Below are positions 15,819-24,743 of a DNA stretch of 37,700 bases, piece by piece (the stretch's first letter is position 1; every line of letters starts with the position of its first letter). Under the pieces are notes generated by a model that searched no databases, had not been told where the DNA came from, and saw nothing but the letters and a program-made list of their open reading frames with translations. The position numbers and the translations under genes were made by a program. The stretch is from Acidobacteriota bacterium. GTDB taxonomy: Bacteria; Acidobacteriota; Vicinamibacteria; Vicinamibacterales; UBA2999. The stretch lies in NCBI GenBank assembly GCA_020851565.1, contig JADZCN010000114.1, positions 94,361 to 132,060 on the forward strand, read 5' to 3'.

Positions 15819-18800
15819 TCACTCGTTCTTGATGGCGCTCACCACGGGCACTCGCGTGACGACGCCCAGCGCGGCGAGCGACGAGAGGAGCCCGGCCACC
15901 GCGACGGCGGCCAGCACGGCTCCGAGCGCGCCGAGAGGCAGGGCCTGGCCCCGCTCCGCGATGGCGGGAGCGATGGCCAGTGCCGCAGCCGAGGCGCCGA
16001 GCAGCAGGCCGCCCACGACCAGCGCAGCGCTTTCGGCGAGCACCATCATCCCCAGGTGCGTCACGCGGTAGCCGACCGCGCGCAGCAGGCCCCACTCGCG
16101 CTGGCGTTCCAGCACGTTCCTTGCGAGCACGGCGCCGACGCCCAGCGTCCCCAGGAGCAGCCCCAGCGCACCCAGCGCCTGGAAGGTGGCCAGGTAGGTG
16201 TTCTCCACGCGGTGGTACGCGGCGAGGCGTTCACGCGTGTCCACGACGTCCACGCCTGCATCGGCCAGCCGATCCTCCAGGGTGGGGCCCACCTCCGCCG
16301 CACGCGTCCCGGGCGTCTCGATGAGCCACACGCGGTACCCCTCATTGCGGGGGAACAGCCGGACGAAGTCCCGCTCGCCGATGATGAGCTCCGACTGCAG
16401 CACGCTGTCGGCCAGCGCGGCGACGATGCGGAAGGTGACGGGTGACAGGCCGTCCGGCGCGAACGTGAACGTGTCGCCGACGCCGAGGTGGAACACGTAG
16501 GTGAGCGTGGTCTGGTCGGCGATGGCCGGGACGACGCCGTCCTCGCCCGCCTGGTCCAGCAGCGTCCACGGGGATGTGCTCGCACCGGCCGTGCCAGCGT
16601 CGGAGAACGAGAAGCGTCCGGCCATGGACGCGGGATTCACGCCGACAACGCGCGGGTTGCGGGGCTGGTAGAGGGTCAGGCAACTGGCCTCGTCGCCCGG
16701 CCGGAGGCGCAGGCGCGTGACCGCCATGCTCTCGAGCTCGGCGAGGGACGGATCGAGCCCCAGTGCGTCGCGGCCCGCCGCCGTGTTCGGATCGTGCATC
16801 AGCGGGACGGCGGACTCGGCCATCAGGGTGAACCCGCCGGTGCCTCCTTCGCGATCGAGCGACGTCCCCGAGGCATCGCGACGGAACGCGACCACGCTCA
16901 CGAGCACGAACGTGGCGAAGGCGATGAGCGAGAGGGTGAGCACCGTGCGGCCGGGACGCCACCGCGTGTGGCTCTGCCCCAGTGTCCACACGTGCGCGAG
17001 CCGGCGCGGGCGCGAGCGGGGGCCCAGGAGCCAGGCGCGGGCCAGGAGCAGGCCGCCGATCAGCAAGGCGCCGCCGGCCCCGAAGAACCCCGGCGTCGTG
17101 CCGACCATCCCGCCGCTCGTGGCCAACACCAGTGCGGTGGCGACGAGAAGGAAGGCCATCCCCGCGACCAACGACCCGCGCGCGCCTCGTGGTGATGTCT
17201 CGGCGGCAGCTCCCAGGAGCAGCGATCGCGGCGAGCGGCGGCTCAGTGCACGCGTACCGAACCAGAGGGCCGTGAGGGCGGCCGCCGCGGCGCCAACGAC
17301 TCCGGCCGCCAGTGCGGCCGGATCGACGTGCAGCGACAGGGCCGTGGTGCCCACCGCGTCCACCCACCACGTGCGGAGGCCGTGCATGATGGCCGCCGCG
17401 TATCCCAGGGCCCCGGCGACGCCCAGTGCCCCACCGGTGGCCGCGACGATGGCGCCCTCGCGCAGGAGCACGCCGCGCACGTGACGCGGCGTGTAGCCGA
17501 TGGCCGCGAGCAACCCGACCTCCCGCGCGCGCTGCTCGACGCCCAGGGCGAAGAAGAGGTACGCGATCAGCAGGGCGGACACGACGAGGAAGAAGGAGAA
17601 GTAGAGGAAGTACTGGCCGAAGTCCGTGGTGCCTTCCGCCGCCGCCAGGGCCTCGGCCCGGACGGGGCGCGCCACCACCTGGCTGCTCATCTCGGCCCGC
17701 ACGGCCGCAGTGACGGCATCCACGTCGCGAAGGTGGAACCTGATGGACGAGACGTTGCCAAAGCGCGAGCCCCAGAGGCGCTGGCCCACCTCGAGGGGCA
17801 CGAAGGCCTTTGGCGCCGCGCGCCACTGGTCCCAGTAGGCCTCGTCCCTCGGCCGCACCTTCGAGACGTCCACGGGAAATGGCGGATCCCAGGCGGTCAG
17901 ATCGGGCGCATCGGTGATGCCGGGATAGTCGGGGGTGAGCGTGCGGTCACCGCCGATGCGCATCATGGGCAGGATGCCCCGCAGCTCGAACGACGCACTC
18001 CGCGTCTCGAGGCCCCCCTCGTCGGTCCACACGAAGTACTCGAGGCGCACCGTGTCGCCGGTGTGGGCATCGAGGTCGTCAGCGGCCCACTCGTTCAGCC
18101 AGAGGTGGCCGTCCGTGGGTGGTTCTGCCGTCTCGGGCGCTCGCGACGGCTCGCGATCGCGCCGGGCCTGCGCGCCAGGCCGCGCGGGCGCCTCGGTCAC
18201 CTGCACGCGACCGACGCGCGTGCCTCCACGGCCCACGCGCACCTCCAGCGCGCCACGCACCAGCGGGTTGCCATCGCTCATCGCGTCGGTGCCGGGCTCC
18301 GGCGGCCCCGTGGGCACCGAGAGGCGGTTGTAGCCGTCCACGTCCACCGCGGTGACCGCGGAGTAAGGCGTGGTCCGATCGCCGATGCGAATGGCGTTGG
18401 CGACGTACGTGAGCGCGGGCACGCCGGGGCGGTTGACGCGGGCGAGGGCCCGCTGCACGCGCTCGACGACATCCGGGCTGATGAAGCCGCCCAGGCCTTC
18501 CAGGGCCATCACCCGGTCGCCGGGGACGCGGCGCACGCGCAGGCCGTGGTCCGGCAGCGACGCGCCGGCCAGCCAGGCCCTCGTCACCGCGGCCATCGGC
18601 ACGCTGGCTGGATCGGACGCGCTCTCGCGCCCGGTGAGCTGCAGCAGCGTCGTGTTCACGCGCGACGGCATGTTCAGCTCGCGCTGCAGCAGCGCGAGGG
18701 GGACGAACACCGCGTGGACGGGGCCCTGGCCAGGAACGAGCGAGAACTCGCCCATGCGCGCCGCCTCCAGCGTGCGCGCGACCGTCACCCGGATGCGGGC

Positions 18801-19313
18801 GCCCCCATCGTCGCGCCGGCCCTGGAGAGTGCCGAGTGGAATCTCCGACGGGCCGCTCACGCGCAGGATGATCGCGTCGCCGTCCCTGGCGTCCAGCTCG
18901 CGGGCCAGGCCCGCGCTCAGGGCCACGTCACGCGCCGGGAGCGGCACCGGCTGCACGCCGTGAAAGGCCCAGAACTCCTCGTCCACGCCGTAGACCTGCA
19001 CGTGCGAGGCCGTGCGCCCGGAGCCAGTGTGCGTTGCGGTGCCGGTGGTGGCCACCAGGCTGGCCGTCTGCCGGATCACGTCGGGTGCGGCCACGGCCAT
19101 CGCGGCTCCGAGGCGCGCGGAGAAGGCAGTGGCCGTCGAGATGGCAATGTCCGTCGAGCCGAGGCGCTGCAGCGCGAGATCGCGGAGGCTCGCGCGGACC
19201 GAGGCGCCCACCAGCAGTGCGCCGGCGAGGACGGCGACGGCCACGGCGATACCGACGGCCACCAGCGCGTGAAGCGCCCGGTAGTGCCACAGTGAAGCGC
19301 GCGTCATCGACAC
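15819..19313 (-). CDS. Giant FtsX/MacB-type ABC transporter permease
   Basis: The 1164-residue inner-membrane protein has an N-terminal helix (about 14-38, ALHALVAVGIAVAVAVLAGALLVG), a very long periplasmic domain (about 40-565), a helix block (about 570-820) and a C-terminal FtsX block (about 1035-1164, QALGALGLLLGTLGVGAV ... REWGLLRAVGYRVTHLG). The first block holds the matching FtsX signature REVGLLAAIGYTPRHVRG, so it contains two FtsX modules in one chain. Such permeases export lipoproteins, lipids or peptides by a mechanotransmission mechanism rather than by forming a channel. GTG 19313 has GGAGG 6 nt upstream, inside the end of the ATPase gene. Last gene of the 23955-15819 set. Confidence 0.88.
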   Translation of the reverse strand: MSMTRASLWHYRALHALVAVGIAVAVAVLAGALLVGASVRASLRDLALQRLGSTDIAISTATAFSARLGAAMAVAAPDVIRQTASLVATTGTATHTGSGRTASHVQVYGVDEEFWAFHGVQPVPLPARDVALSAGLARELDARDGDAIILRVSGPSEIPLGTLQGRRDDGGARIRVTVARTLEAARMGEFSLVPGQGPVHAVFVPLALLQRELNMPSRVNTTLLQLTGRESASDPASVPMAAVTRAWLAGASLPDHGLRVRRVPGDRVMALEGLGGFISPDVVERVQRALARVNRPGVPALTYVANAIRIGDRTTPYSAVTAVDVDGYNRLSVPTGPPEPGTDAMSDGNPLVRGALEVRVGRGGTRVGRVQVTEAPARPGAQARRDREPSRAPETAEPPTDGHLWLNEWAADDLDAHTGDTVRLEYFVWTDEGGLETRSASFELRGILPMMRIGGDRTLTPDYPGITDAPDLTAWDPPFPVDVSKVRPRDEAYWDQWRAAPKAFVPLEVGQRLWGSRFGNVSSIRFHLRDVDAVTAAVRAEMSSQVVARPVRAEALAAAEGTTDFGQYFLYFSFFLVVSALLIAYLFFALGVEQRAREVGLLAAIGYTPRHVRGVLLREGAIVAATGGALGVAGALGYAAAIMHGLRTWWVDAVGTTALSLHVDPAALAAGVVGAAAAALTALWFGTRALSRRSPRSLLLGAAAETSPRGARGSLVAGMAFLLVATALVLATSGGMVGTTPGFFGAGGALLIGGLLLARAWLLGPRSRPRRLAHVWTLGQSHTRWRPGRTVLTLSLIAFATFVLVSVVAFRRDASGTSLDREGGTGGFTLMAESAVPLMHDPNTAAGRDALGLDPSLAELESMAVTRLRLRPGDEASCLTLYQPRNPRVVGVNPASMAGRFSFSDAGTAGASTSPWTLLDQAGEDGVVPAIADQTTLTYVFHLGVGDTFTFAPDGLSPVTFRIVAALADSVLQSELIIGERDFVRLFPRNEGYRVWLIETPGTRAAEVGPTLEDRLADAGVDVVDTRERLAAYHRVENTYLATFQALGALGLLLGTLGVGAVLARNVLERQREWGLLRAVGYRVTHLGMMVLAESAALVVGGLLLGASAAALAIAPAIAERGQALPLGALGAVLAAVAVAGLLSSLAALGVVTRVPVVSAIKNE

Positions 19314-19314
19314 G

Positions 19315-19980
19315 TTACGCCTCCTCGAGCCGTCCCCCGGCCATGGCCAGTCGGCGCTCGAAGCGCCCCGCCAGGGCGGTGCTGTGCGTCACCACCAGCA
19401 GCGTGGTGTGCTGCCGGGCCTGCAGCCGCAGCAGCACGTCGGCGACCGTCTCCGCGGTCTGGCTGTCGAGGTTCCCCGTGGGCTCGTCGCAGACGAGCAG
19501 CCGCGGGCTGCGGATGAGGGCGCGTGCAATGGCCGCGCGCTGCTTCTCGCCGCCCGAGAGCTCCGCGGGCCGGTGATGGGCGCGAGGCTCCAGGCCTACC
19601 GCTGTCAGCAGCACCCTGGCCCGGTCGCGGGCCTCGGGATCGGGGTCCCCGACCAGCGTGGGCACCAGCGTGTTCTCCAGGACCGTGAGCTGCGGCAGGA
19701 GGCAGTGATCCTGGAACACGAAGCCCACCTCGCGATTGCGGAACCGGGCCAGCGCATCGGCCTGGAGCGCGTACGGGTTCGTGCCGTCGAGCTCCACGGT
19801 GCCGGAGGTGGGCCGCTCGAGGCCGCCGGCGATGTAGAGCAGCGTGCTCTTGCCCGAACCCGACGGCCCGGTGATGACCGCCGCTTCGCCCGTCGCGAGC
19901 GTGAGGCTCACGCCGTCCAATACGCGCAGCGGGCCCGCGGCGGTGGGGTAGTCCTTGGTGATGGAAGAGAGGGTCAGCAC
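19315..19980 (-). CDS. ABC transporter ATP-binding protein (MacB/LolD type)
   Basis: From GTG 19980 the protein is 221 residues. It shows Walker A (GPSGSGKST), Q-loop (VFQDHCLLP), ABC signature (LSGGEKQR), Walker B (LLVCDEP) and the H-loop (VVTHS). TGNLD after Walker B is typical of the MacB/LolD/FtsE group, which pairs with FtsX-type permeases. GTG 19980 is chosen because the domain begins right there (LTLSSITKDYPT) and it overlaps the stop of the glycosyltransferase by 7 nt (19974-19980), implying translational coupling. It ends 1 nt before the permease start, so the two form one exporter. Confidence 0.92.
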   Translation of the reverse strand: MLTLSSITKDYPTAAGPLRVLDGVSLTLATGEAAVITGPSGSGKSTLLYIAGGLERPTSGTVELDGTNPYALQADALARFRNREVGFVFQDHCLLPQLTVLENTLVPTLVGDPDPEARDRARVLLTAVGLEPRAHHRPAELSGGEKQRAAIARALIRSPRLLVCDEPTGNLDSQTAETVADVLLRLQARQHTTLLVVTHSTALAGRFERRLAMAGGRLEEA

Positions 19981-21281
19981 GCGTGGGCACCCTGGGCGGC
20001 TTCGCGATACACCGCTTCCACGCGCTCGGCCATGTGGTCCAGCGTGTACTGTGCGCGCACGTGGTCGGAGCCGGCGCGGCCGAGGGCGCGCGCCCTGTCG
20101 GGATCCGTCCACAGGGCGAACAGCGCCCCGGCGATGTGCTCGGGCGCGCCGGAGTCGGCGAGGGCGCCCCCGCCGGTCGCCTTCACGAGCTCGGGGAACG
20201 TGCCGTGAGCCGGCGACACGAACGGCACGCCGGCCGCCATGGCTTCGAGCAGGTAGAGCGCCTTCGGCTCGTGGTACGGGCTGGGGACGCAGAAGGCATC
20301 CAGCTCGTGAAGGAAGGCGAACTTGCCCGCCCGATCGGGCGCGCCGCCGTACTCGAACTCGCCCGCCAGGCCCGCGGCCTCGAGCTGGCGCGTGACGCCG
20401 TCGAAGTACGCCTGCTGGTCCGGCGCCCGGTAGCCGGCCGCGAGCAGGCGCGACGGCGGAAGCCCCAAGTCACGGCGCAGCAGGGTGTACGCCTCCGCCA
20501 GGACATGGAGGCCCTTCTCCGGGGCGATACGCGCGAAGTAGCCGATGGTGAAGGGGCGGCGATCGAGCGGTGCGGCGCCCAGCCCCTCAGGAGCGGCAAT
20601 GCCCAATGGCGCCACCCGCATCTTCGACGCCGGGATGCCGAAGTAGTCGCGCGCGTAGTCGGCGTAGTACTGGCTGACAGCCACGAAGAGGTCCACGTCG
20701 GCCGCGTGCCTGCGGATGAGATCCAGCGCCTGCCCGCGGAAGGACCCGGGCAGGCCGTCCAGGAACAGGTCTTCGCCCTGCAACGTGACGACGATGGGCA
20801 CGTTGTCGAGCGCGCGCTTCAACGGGCCCGCCAGCGAGATGAGAAGCGTGTACGGGATGTTGACCAGGTCGGGCCGCGGCTCGTCGCGGAGCCAGTGCAG
20901 GAGCTTCTCGATCTCCTTTCGCTGCCGCCCTGCCTCACCCTGGAGGGTCGAGACGGTCATCGCCCCCAGCACCCTCGGGTCCACCGCAATCGATCCACTG
21001 GACAGGGCCTTGATGACCCAGGGCGCGTCCCAGAGGCGATCCAGTAGCTCCGGGGTGTGGCGGAAGAGCGGCACGTGCTGCTCGAGAAAGACGCTGATGC
21101 CGCCGAAGAACACCCGCTCCTTCCGGCTGACGTTCTCCTCGTCGGTCAGCGTGGGCGTGTAGAAGGGCAGGAGCGTGACATCGTGGCCCCGCCGGAGCAG
21201 CGCCCCCGCGAGCGCGTTGTCGCGCATGCAGCTGCCGCAGTACATCGATGCGGCGCCTGCGGAGAGGAGGAGGAGGCGCAT
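19974..21281 (-). CDS. Glycosyltransferase family 4
   Basis: The 435-residue cytoplasmic enzyme has two Rossmann-like halves of the GT-B fold. The N-terminal half begins LLLLSAGAASMYCGSCMRDN with the glycine-rich acceptor-side loop; the C-terminal half shows FTIGYFARIAPEKGLHVLAEA and the donor-binding EPKALYLLEAMAAGVPFVSP, the E-x7-E motif of GT4 retaining enzymes. GT4 enzymes transfer sugars from nucleotide or lipid donors. Its stop overlaps the ABC ATPase start and it begins 7 nt after the acyl reductase stop, which suggests that the glycosylated product is exported by the neighbouring transporter. Donor and acceptor are unknown. Confidence 0.85.
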   Translation of the reverse strand: MRLLLLSAGAASMYCGSCMRDNALAGALLRRGHDVTLLPFYTPTLTDEENVSRKERVFFGGISVFLEQHVPLFRHTPELLDRLWDAPWVIKALSSGSIAVDPRVLGAMTVSTLQGEAGRQRKEIEKLLHWLRDEPRPDLVNIPYTLLISLAGPLKRALDNVPIVVTLQGEDLFLDGLPGSFRGQALDLIRRHAADVDLFVAVSQYYADYARDYFGIPASKMRVAPLGIAAPEGLGAAPLDRRPFTIGYFARIAPEKGLHVLAEAYTLLRRDLGLPPSRLLAAGYRAPDQQAYFDGVTRQLEAAGLAGEFEYGGAPDRAGKFAFLHELDAFCVPSPYHEPKALYLLEAMAAGVPFVSPAHGTFPELVKATGGGALADSGAPEHIAGALFALWTDPDRARALGRAGSDHVRAQYTLDHMAERVEAVYREAAQGAHAC

Positions 21282-21288
21282 GGGGGCG

Positions 21289-22728
21289 CTAGGCGTGCCT
21301 CTGGATGGCGCGGCGCGCGTACAGGTGCTCGAAGAGGTTACCCTCGTGCGGCTGGTCCCAGCCGATCTGCGTCGTTGCGATGGCGCCGAAGTTGAGGCGG
21401 TCCACGAGGGGCGAGGCGACGAACCGCGCGCGGAACCGCGGATCCTCCGAGACGCACGTCACCACGAGCGAAGGGCCGAGGCAGTCGGGCAGGCGGTCGG
21501 CCGGGACCTCGACGACGCTGGCGTAGGGGAAGAGGAACTCGCGATTGGCGAGCGGGTGGTCGGCGTCGCAGCGGACCACCGTTGGCAGAAGGTACGTGCC
21601 GCCATGAGCGCTGGCTACGCGTTCGCCGCCGCGAACCGCCGCCGAGACATCGCGCGCTGCGCCCAGGCCCCCGCCCTCCGCCGGCTCGAGGTCCTGGTCG
21701 ATGGTCGCGGAGATGCGGTGCGCGGTCGCGGGATCGGCAAACGGCGCAAGCACCGCCTCGGGGTCGTCCGCCGCGCGCGGGGTCACCCGGGCCAGCCGCG
21801 CGGCCAGCGCCTCGGCAATGCGATCCGCGTGCTTCGTCACCCAGACACCGGAGGCGTTCACGCAGGAGCGGCCGCCGTTATTCGCGATCGACTCCGCCAT
21901 CATCTCGATGTGGCGCTCCCAGTCGTCCGCCGCGTCCGGGCCGATGACGATCTTGCTGTACCCGGGGCCGTGCACCTCGACACGCGGGTCGGCCTTCCAG
22001 CGCTTCGTGGAGGCGACGTCGCCAAACACCATGCCGCGGCCGCAGGAACGCAGGATCTCGTTGCCGCCGGCGTGGTCGGCCGGGTAGTAGCCGAAGACCT
22101 CGGCCGGCACGCCGGCCTTCACGTACGCCTGGATGATGCGGAACGGCGTCCACGGCTCGGCGCTGCCCGGTTTGAGCACGAGCGGCATCTTCAGCACGGT
22201 GGCAGGGGCCCAGAGCGAGTGCACGCCTGGCGAGTTGCTCGGCAGGACCACGCCCAGCGCGTCGGCGCGCGCGAAGAAGCTGAGCATGTGGCCGCCTGTC
22301 ACGCCGACCCCGCTGTCGAGGAGCGACAAATCGAGGCCCCGCGTGAGTCCGGCGAGCACCTCTTCGACGCGGCTCAGCACGCCGTGCACCTTCGCCATGT
22401 TGCGCCGCACGCTCGCCCACGGCATCCCGGTCGTGGCCGACACCTGCTCGACGTAGTCCTGCGGGGTCTGCCCGCTCGATTCGCCCAGCGGCAGCGTGTC
22501 GTGCAGGAACGACTCAGCCGCCCGGTGGGCGGCGGCCACCAGATCGGCCACGGGGATGGCCTCCAGCCGCGCGCGCTGCTCACCCTGCCGCAGCAGGTCG
22601 CGGCGGATGAGGCCGACGTTGGCCAGGCTCATCGCGACGAACGGCTCGCGTGTGCGGAAGTGCGGCACCACCACGCGGTCCACGCTCTGGTAAGGACGGC
22701 CCCAGCGAAGGATTGGCAGCTCGATCAT
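21289..22728 (-). CDS. LuxC-like acyl reductase (aldehyde dehydrogenase superfamily)
   Basis: From ATG 22728 the protein is 479 residues, close to the roughly 480 of LuxC. The fold is ALDH-like: nucleotide-binding region with VLPSNSPGVHSLWAP and LVLKPGSAEPWTP, and the catalytic cysteine in NNGGRSCVN (Cys289, close to the LuxC acylation cysteine near 286). LuxC enzymes reduce an acyl group to a fatty aldehyde with NADPH, receiving it from LuxE. The frame stays open 29 codons further upstream, but that extension is encoded by a repeat array (22740-22810) and I reject it. The LuxE-like ligase lies upstream and no luciferase genes are present. Confidence 0.75.
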   Translation of the reverse strand: MIELPILRWGRPYQSVDRVVVPHFRTREPFVAMSLANVGLIRRDLLRQGEQRARLEAIPVADLVAAAHRAAESFLHDTLPLGESSGQTPQDYVEQVSATTGMPWASVRRNMAKVHGVLSRVEEVLAGLTRGLDLSLLDSGVGVTGGHMLSFFARADALGVVLPSNSPGVHSLWAPATVLKMPLVLKPGSAEPWTPFRIIQAYVKAGVPAEVFGYYPADHAGGNEILRSCGRGMVFGDVASTKRWKADPRVEVHGPGYSKIVIGPDAADDWERHIEMMAESIANNGGRSCVNASGVWVTKHADRIAEALAARLARVTPRAADDPEAVLAPFADPATAHRISATIDQDLEPAEGGGLGAARDVSAAVRGGERVASAHGGTYLLPTVVRCDADHPLANREFLFPYASVVEVPADRLPDCLGPSLVVTCVSEDPRFRARFVASPLVDRLNFGAIATTQIGWDQPHEGNLFEHLYARRAIQRHA

Positions 22729-22739
22729 GGGTGGCTCGC

Positions 22740-22858
22740 AGAGGTCATGAGGTCTTGTGGTCTTGAGGTCTTGTGGTCTTGAGGTCTTGGGGCTTGGGGC
22801 TTGGGGCTTGGGCACGGGCGCTCCGGTTTCCGGTTCCCGGTTTCCGACTCCCGGTTCC
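22740..22858. repeat. Composite array: AGGTCTTG x6, GGGCTTG x3, CGGTTYC x5
   Basis: Three arrays are stacked in one 138-bp gap. Six octamers of AGGTCTTG/TGGTCTTG run 22742-22789, three heptamers GGGCTTG 22790-22810, and five heptamers CGGTTTC/CGGTTCC/CGACTCC 22824-22858. AGGTCTTG is the reverse complement of the CAAGACCT unit at 25396-25498 and 33432-33471. Confidence 0.85.
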
Positions 22859-22866
22859 CGACAACG

Positions 22867-23955
22867 TCAGTACACCCCCTCGACCACCGCCTTCTGGAAG
22901 CGCGAGAAGGGGCGGACGTTGCGGACGCCGTCCCACGGGTACTTCGCGCAGGGGCGCTCGCGCTCGCACTCGTCGCGCTCCAGGAAGCGCGGCATGAAGA
23001 ATTCCTTCGTCAGGGTCGTCAGGCGGACGCGGCCGGTGGCGCCGTACTCCACGATGCGCGTGTGATCGTCCGGGTCCACCACCTCGATCATCGCGCGCGG
23101 GGCGGGGGGGTAGTAGATGATGGCCCAGTCGTCCTCGGTCTCGGGCGGCTTGTGGCCGGCCAGTCCCATCAGCGTGTTGCCGTACGTGGGTGCGAAATAG
23201 GCACCTTCCATCAATTCTTCCACGGCGAACCGGTGGAACTGGGGCGTCATCTCGGTGCCACCGCAGAAGACGCCGGTGATGCCGGCCTTCTTGAGCGAGA
23301 TCCGCTCGCAGAGCGCTTCGAGCAGCTTGGGTGTCGTGAACAGGCACTTGATCGTGTCGTGCGCCTTCAGCAGCGTGAGCGCCTGGTCGATGACGTGGCG
23401 CTTGTACAGCTCCACCATCTCCAGGTCACCCATCTTGATCAGCTTGATGACCCATCGGGGATCGAGGTCCACCATGTAGCAGATGCCGCCGCGGTGCTGC
23501 GCCAGGTGCTCGATGGCGAGGCGCAGGCGCCGCGGACCGCTGGGCCCGATCTCGAGCCAGTCGGCACCCTTCGGGAAGTGCGCATCCGGCAACGTATCGC
23601 TGAACGTGGAGTAGTCGATACGGAAGTCGTCGATGTTGATTCGCGATTTTGGGACGCCGGTACTGCCGCCGGTTTCGAAGACGTACACGGGCCGGCCGGC
23701 GTAGCCCTTCGGCACCCAGCGCCGGGCATCGCCCCCGCGAAGCCACTCGTCCTGGAAGGCGCCGAACCGGTCGAGATCGTCGTAGGCCTGCACGTCGCGG
23801 CGCGGATCCCACCCGGCGCGAGCCGCCCAGTCCAGCCAGAACGGGCAGCCGGTCTCGGGATTGAAGTGCCACTGCATCAGCTCGCGGACCCACTGGTCCA
23901 GTGCCTGGCGGGCACGGCTGAGCTCGGAGGCGGCGGGAGCAGCGGCGGCGGGCAT
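22867..23955 (-). CDS. LuxE-like acyl-activating ligase (ANL superfamily)
   Basis: The 362-residue protein has the adenylation P-loop FETGGSTGVPKSR (about 93-105) and an A5-like APTYGNTLMG, as in PaaK and LuxE. Its length fits LuxE (about 370) better than phenylacetate-CoA ligases (about 430). Two cysteines near the C-terminus (DECERERPC, 330 and 336) could be acyl-carrying sites, though LuxE uses a more distal one. It probably activates a carboxylic acid as acyl-AMP for the LuxC-like reductase downstream. ATG 23955 follows TAGAAT by 7 nt with no ribosome site; a longer start at 24006 lies inside the terminator of the previous gene and is rejected. Confidence 0.7.
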   Translation of the reverse strand: MPAAAAPAASELSRARQALDQWVRELMQWHFNPETGCPFWLDWAARAGWDPRRDVQAYDDLDRFGAFQDEWLRGGDARRWVPKGYAGRPVYVFETGGSTGVPKSRINIDDFRIDYSTFSDTLPDAHFPKGADWLEIGPSGPRRLRLAIEHLAQHRGGICYMVDLDPRWVIKLIKMGDLEMVELYKRHVIDQALTLLKAHDTIKCLFTTPKLLEALCERISLKKAGITGVFCGGTEMTPQFHRFAVEELMEGAYFAPTYGNTLMGLAGHKPPETEDDWAIIYYPPAPRAMIEVVDPDDHTRIVEYGATGRVRLTTLTKEFFMPRFLERDECERERPCAKYPWDGVRNVRPFSRFQKAVVEGVY

Positions 23956-23962
23956 GTTCAGG

Positions 23963-23968
23963 ATTCTA
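23963..23968 (-). promoter_or_regulatory. -10-like TAGAAT before the LuxE-like gene
   Basis: On the minus strand TAGAAT is followed by CCTGAAC and ATG 23955. With the upstream terminator this implies a fresh transcription start, probably leaderless. No -35 is recognisable. Confidence 0.4.
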
Positions 23969-23970
23969 GT

Positions 23971-24014
23971 GCAAAGAAAAACGGGAGCAGGCTGTATACC
24001 AGCCATGCTCCCGT
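23971..24014 (-). terminator. Rho-independent terminator of the fasciclin gene
   Basis: The stem pairs ACGGGAGCA-GGCTG with CAGCC-A-TGCTCCCGT (23981-24014) around a 5-nt loop with one bulged A, and the minus-strand RNA continues TTTTTCTTTGC. It lies 55 nt after the fasciclin stop. Confidence 0.85.
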
Positions 24015-24069
24015 TGGGTCGGACACCGGGGTGAGAGAGATGCGGAATGAAGGCCCCGGCGCCGTCCGA

Positions 24070-24576
24070 TTAGCGGGTGGCCGCCGTCTGCGGAAGGATG
24101 ACCGCGTCGATGACGTGAATGACCCCGTTCGACGCCGCGATATCGGTCTTCACGACGTGGGCGTTGTCCACCATCACACCGCCGCCCATGGTCGACACCT
24201 TGATGGATCCGCCCTGGACGGTCTTGGCTTCTTTCATCTTCACGACATCGGCCGCCATCACCTTGCCGGGCACCACGTGATAGGTGAGGATGGCCGTCAG
24301 CTTCGCCTTGTTCTCGGGCTTCAGCAGGTCTTCCACCGTGCCCGCCGGCAGCTTCGCGAACGCCTCGTCCGTCGGGGCGAACACCGTGAACGGCCCGGCG
24401 CCCTTCAGCGTCTCCACGAGGCCGGCCGCCTGCAGCGCCGCCGCCAGGGTCTTGAACTGGCCCGCCGCCACCGCCGTGTCCACGATGTCCTTACCCTGCG
24501 CGCCGGTGATGGTGCCGGCCGAGAACGCCAGGGCCGTGACCGCCGCGCCGAACACGAAAATCTTCAGTGCCTTCAT
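24070..24576 (-). CDS. Secreted fasciclin-domain protein
   Basis: The 168-residue protein has a signal peptide ([21 protein letters not shown]) and one FAS1 domain. The two conserved blocks are present: [15 protein letters not shown] (H1) and [13 protein letters not shown] (H2), with the YH motif in [10 protein letters not shown]. Bacterial FAS1 proteins are cell-surface or periplasmic adhesion modules. ATG 24576 is preferred over 24585 because AAGGAG lies 9 nt before it, whereas at 24585 it would touch the start codon. It is followed by its own terminator and is divergent from the XRE-cupin regulator, which may regulate it. Confidence 0.9.
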   Translation of the reverse strand: MKALKIFVFGAAVTALAFSAGTITGAQGKDIVDTAVAAGQFKTLAAALQAAGLVETLKGAGPFTVFAPTDEAFAKLPAGTVEDLLKPENKAKLTAILTYHVVPGKVMAADVVKMKEAKTVQGGSIKVSTMGGGVMVDNAHVVKTDIAASNGVIHVIDAVILPQTAATR

Positions 24577-24714
24577 GAGTTCCATCTCCTTGGTCTCGGG
24601 ATGTTCCGTATGAGCGCTGGGACCTCAGGTGACCCGCATCTCCCCGAATCTGTCAGGTAGGACGCCCCGACGATCGGAAGGGTCCCGGGTCCGGCGGGCA
24701 CTCTCGAAAGTCGT

Positions 24715-24743
24715 TTGACCGTAGAGAATTGAAAAGATAAATT
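24715..24743 (+). promoter_or_regulatory. Strong sigma70-like promoter with a direct repeat, XRE-cupin gene
   Basis: TTGACC (24715-24720), a 17-nt spacer and TAAATT (24738-24743) lie in an AT-rich patch that stands out in this GC-rich DNA. GTTTGAC occurs twice as a direct repeat, once over the -35 box (24713-24719) and once after the -10 box (24744-24750). The two copies flank the promoter and could be the regulator's own binding sites. Confidence 0.7.

Noticed and set aside
17328..19295. Long open frame antisense to the FtsX permease
   Set aside because: Composition is His/Arg/Gly-rich with no recognisable family; the permease frame on the other strand has clear motifs.
22729..22815. N-terminal extension of the LuxC-like protein
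   Set aside because: The added 29 residues are encoded by repeat units; the internal ATG 22728 fits the family's length.
21289..23955. Bioluminescence operon
   Set aside because: Only LuxC-like and LuxE-like genes are present; no luxA/luxB, and the neighbours are a glycosyltransferase and an exporter.
23956..24006. Longer start for the LuxE-like protein at 24006
   Set aside because: This ATG lies inside the stem of a rho-independent terminator, and a -10-like box sits between it and ATG 23955.
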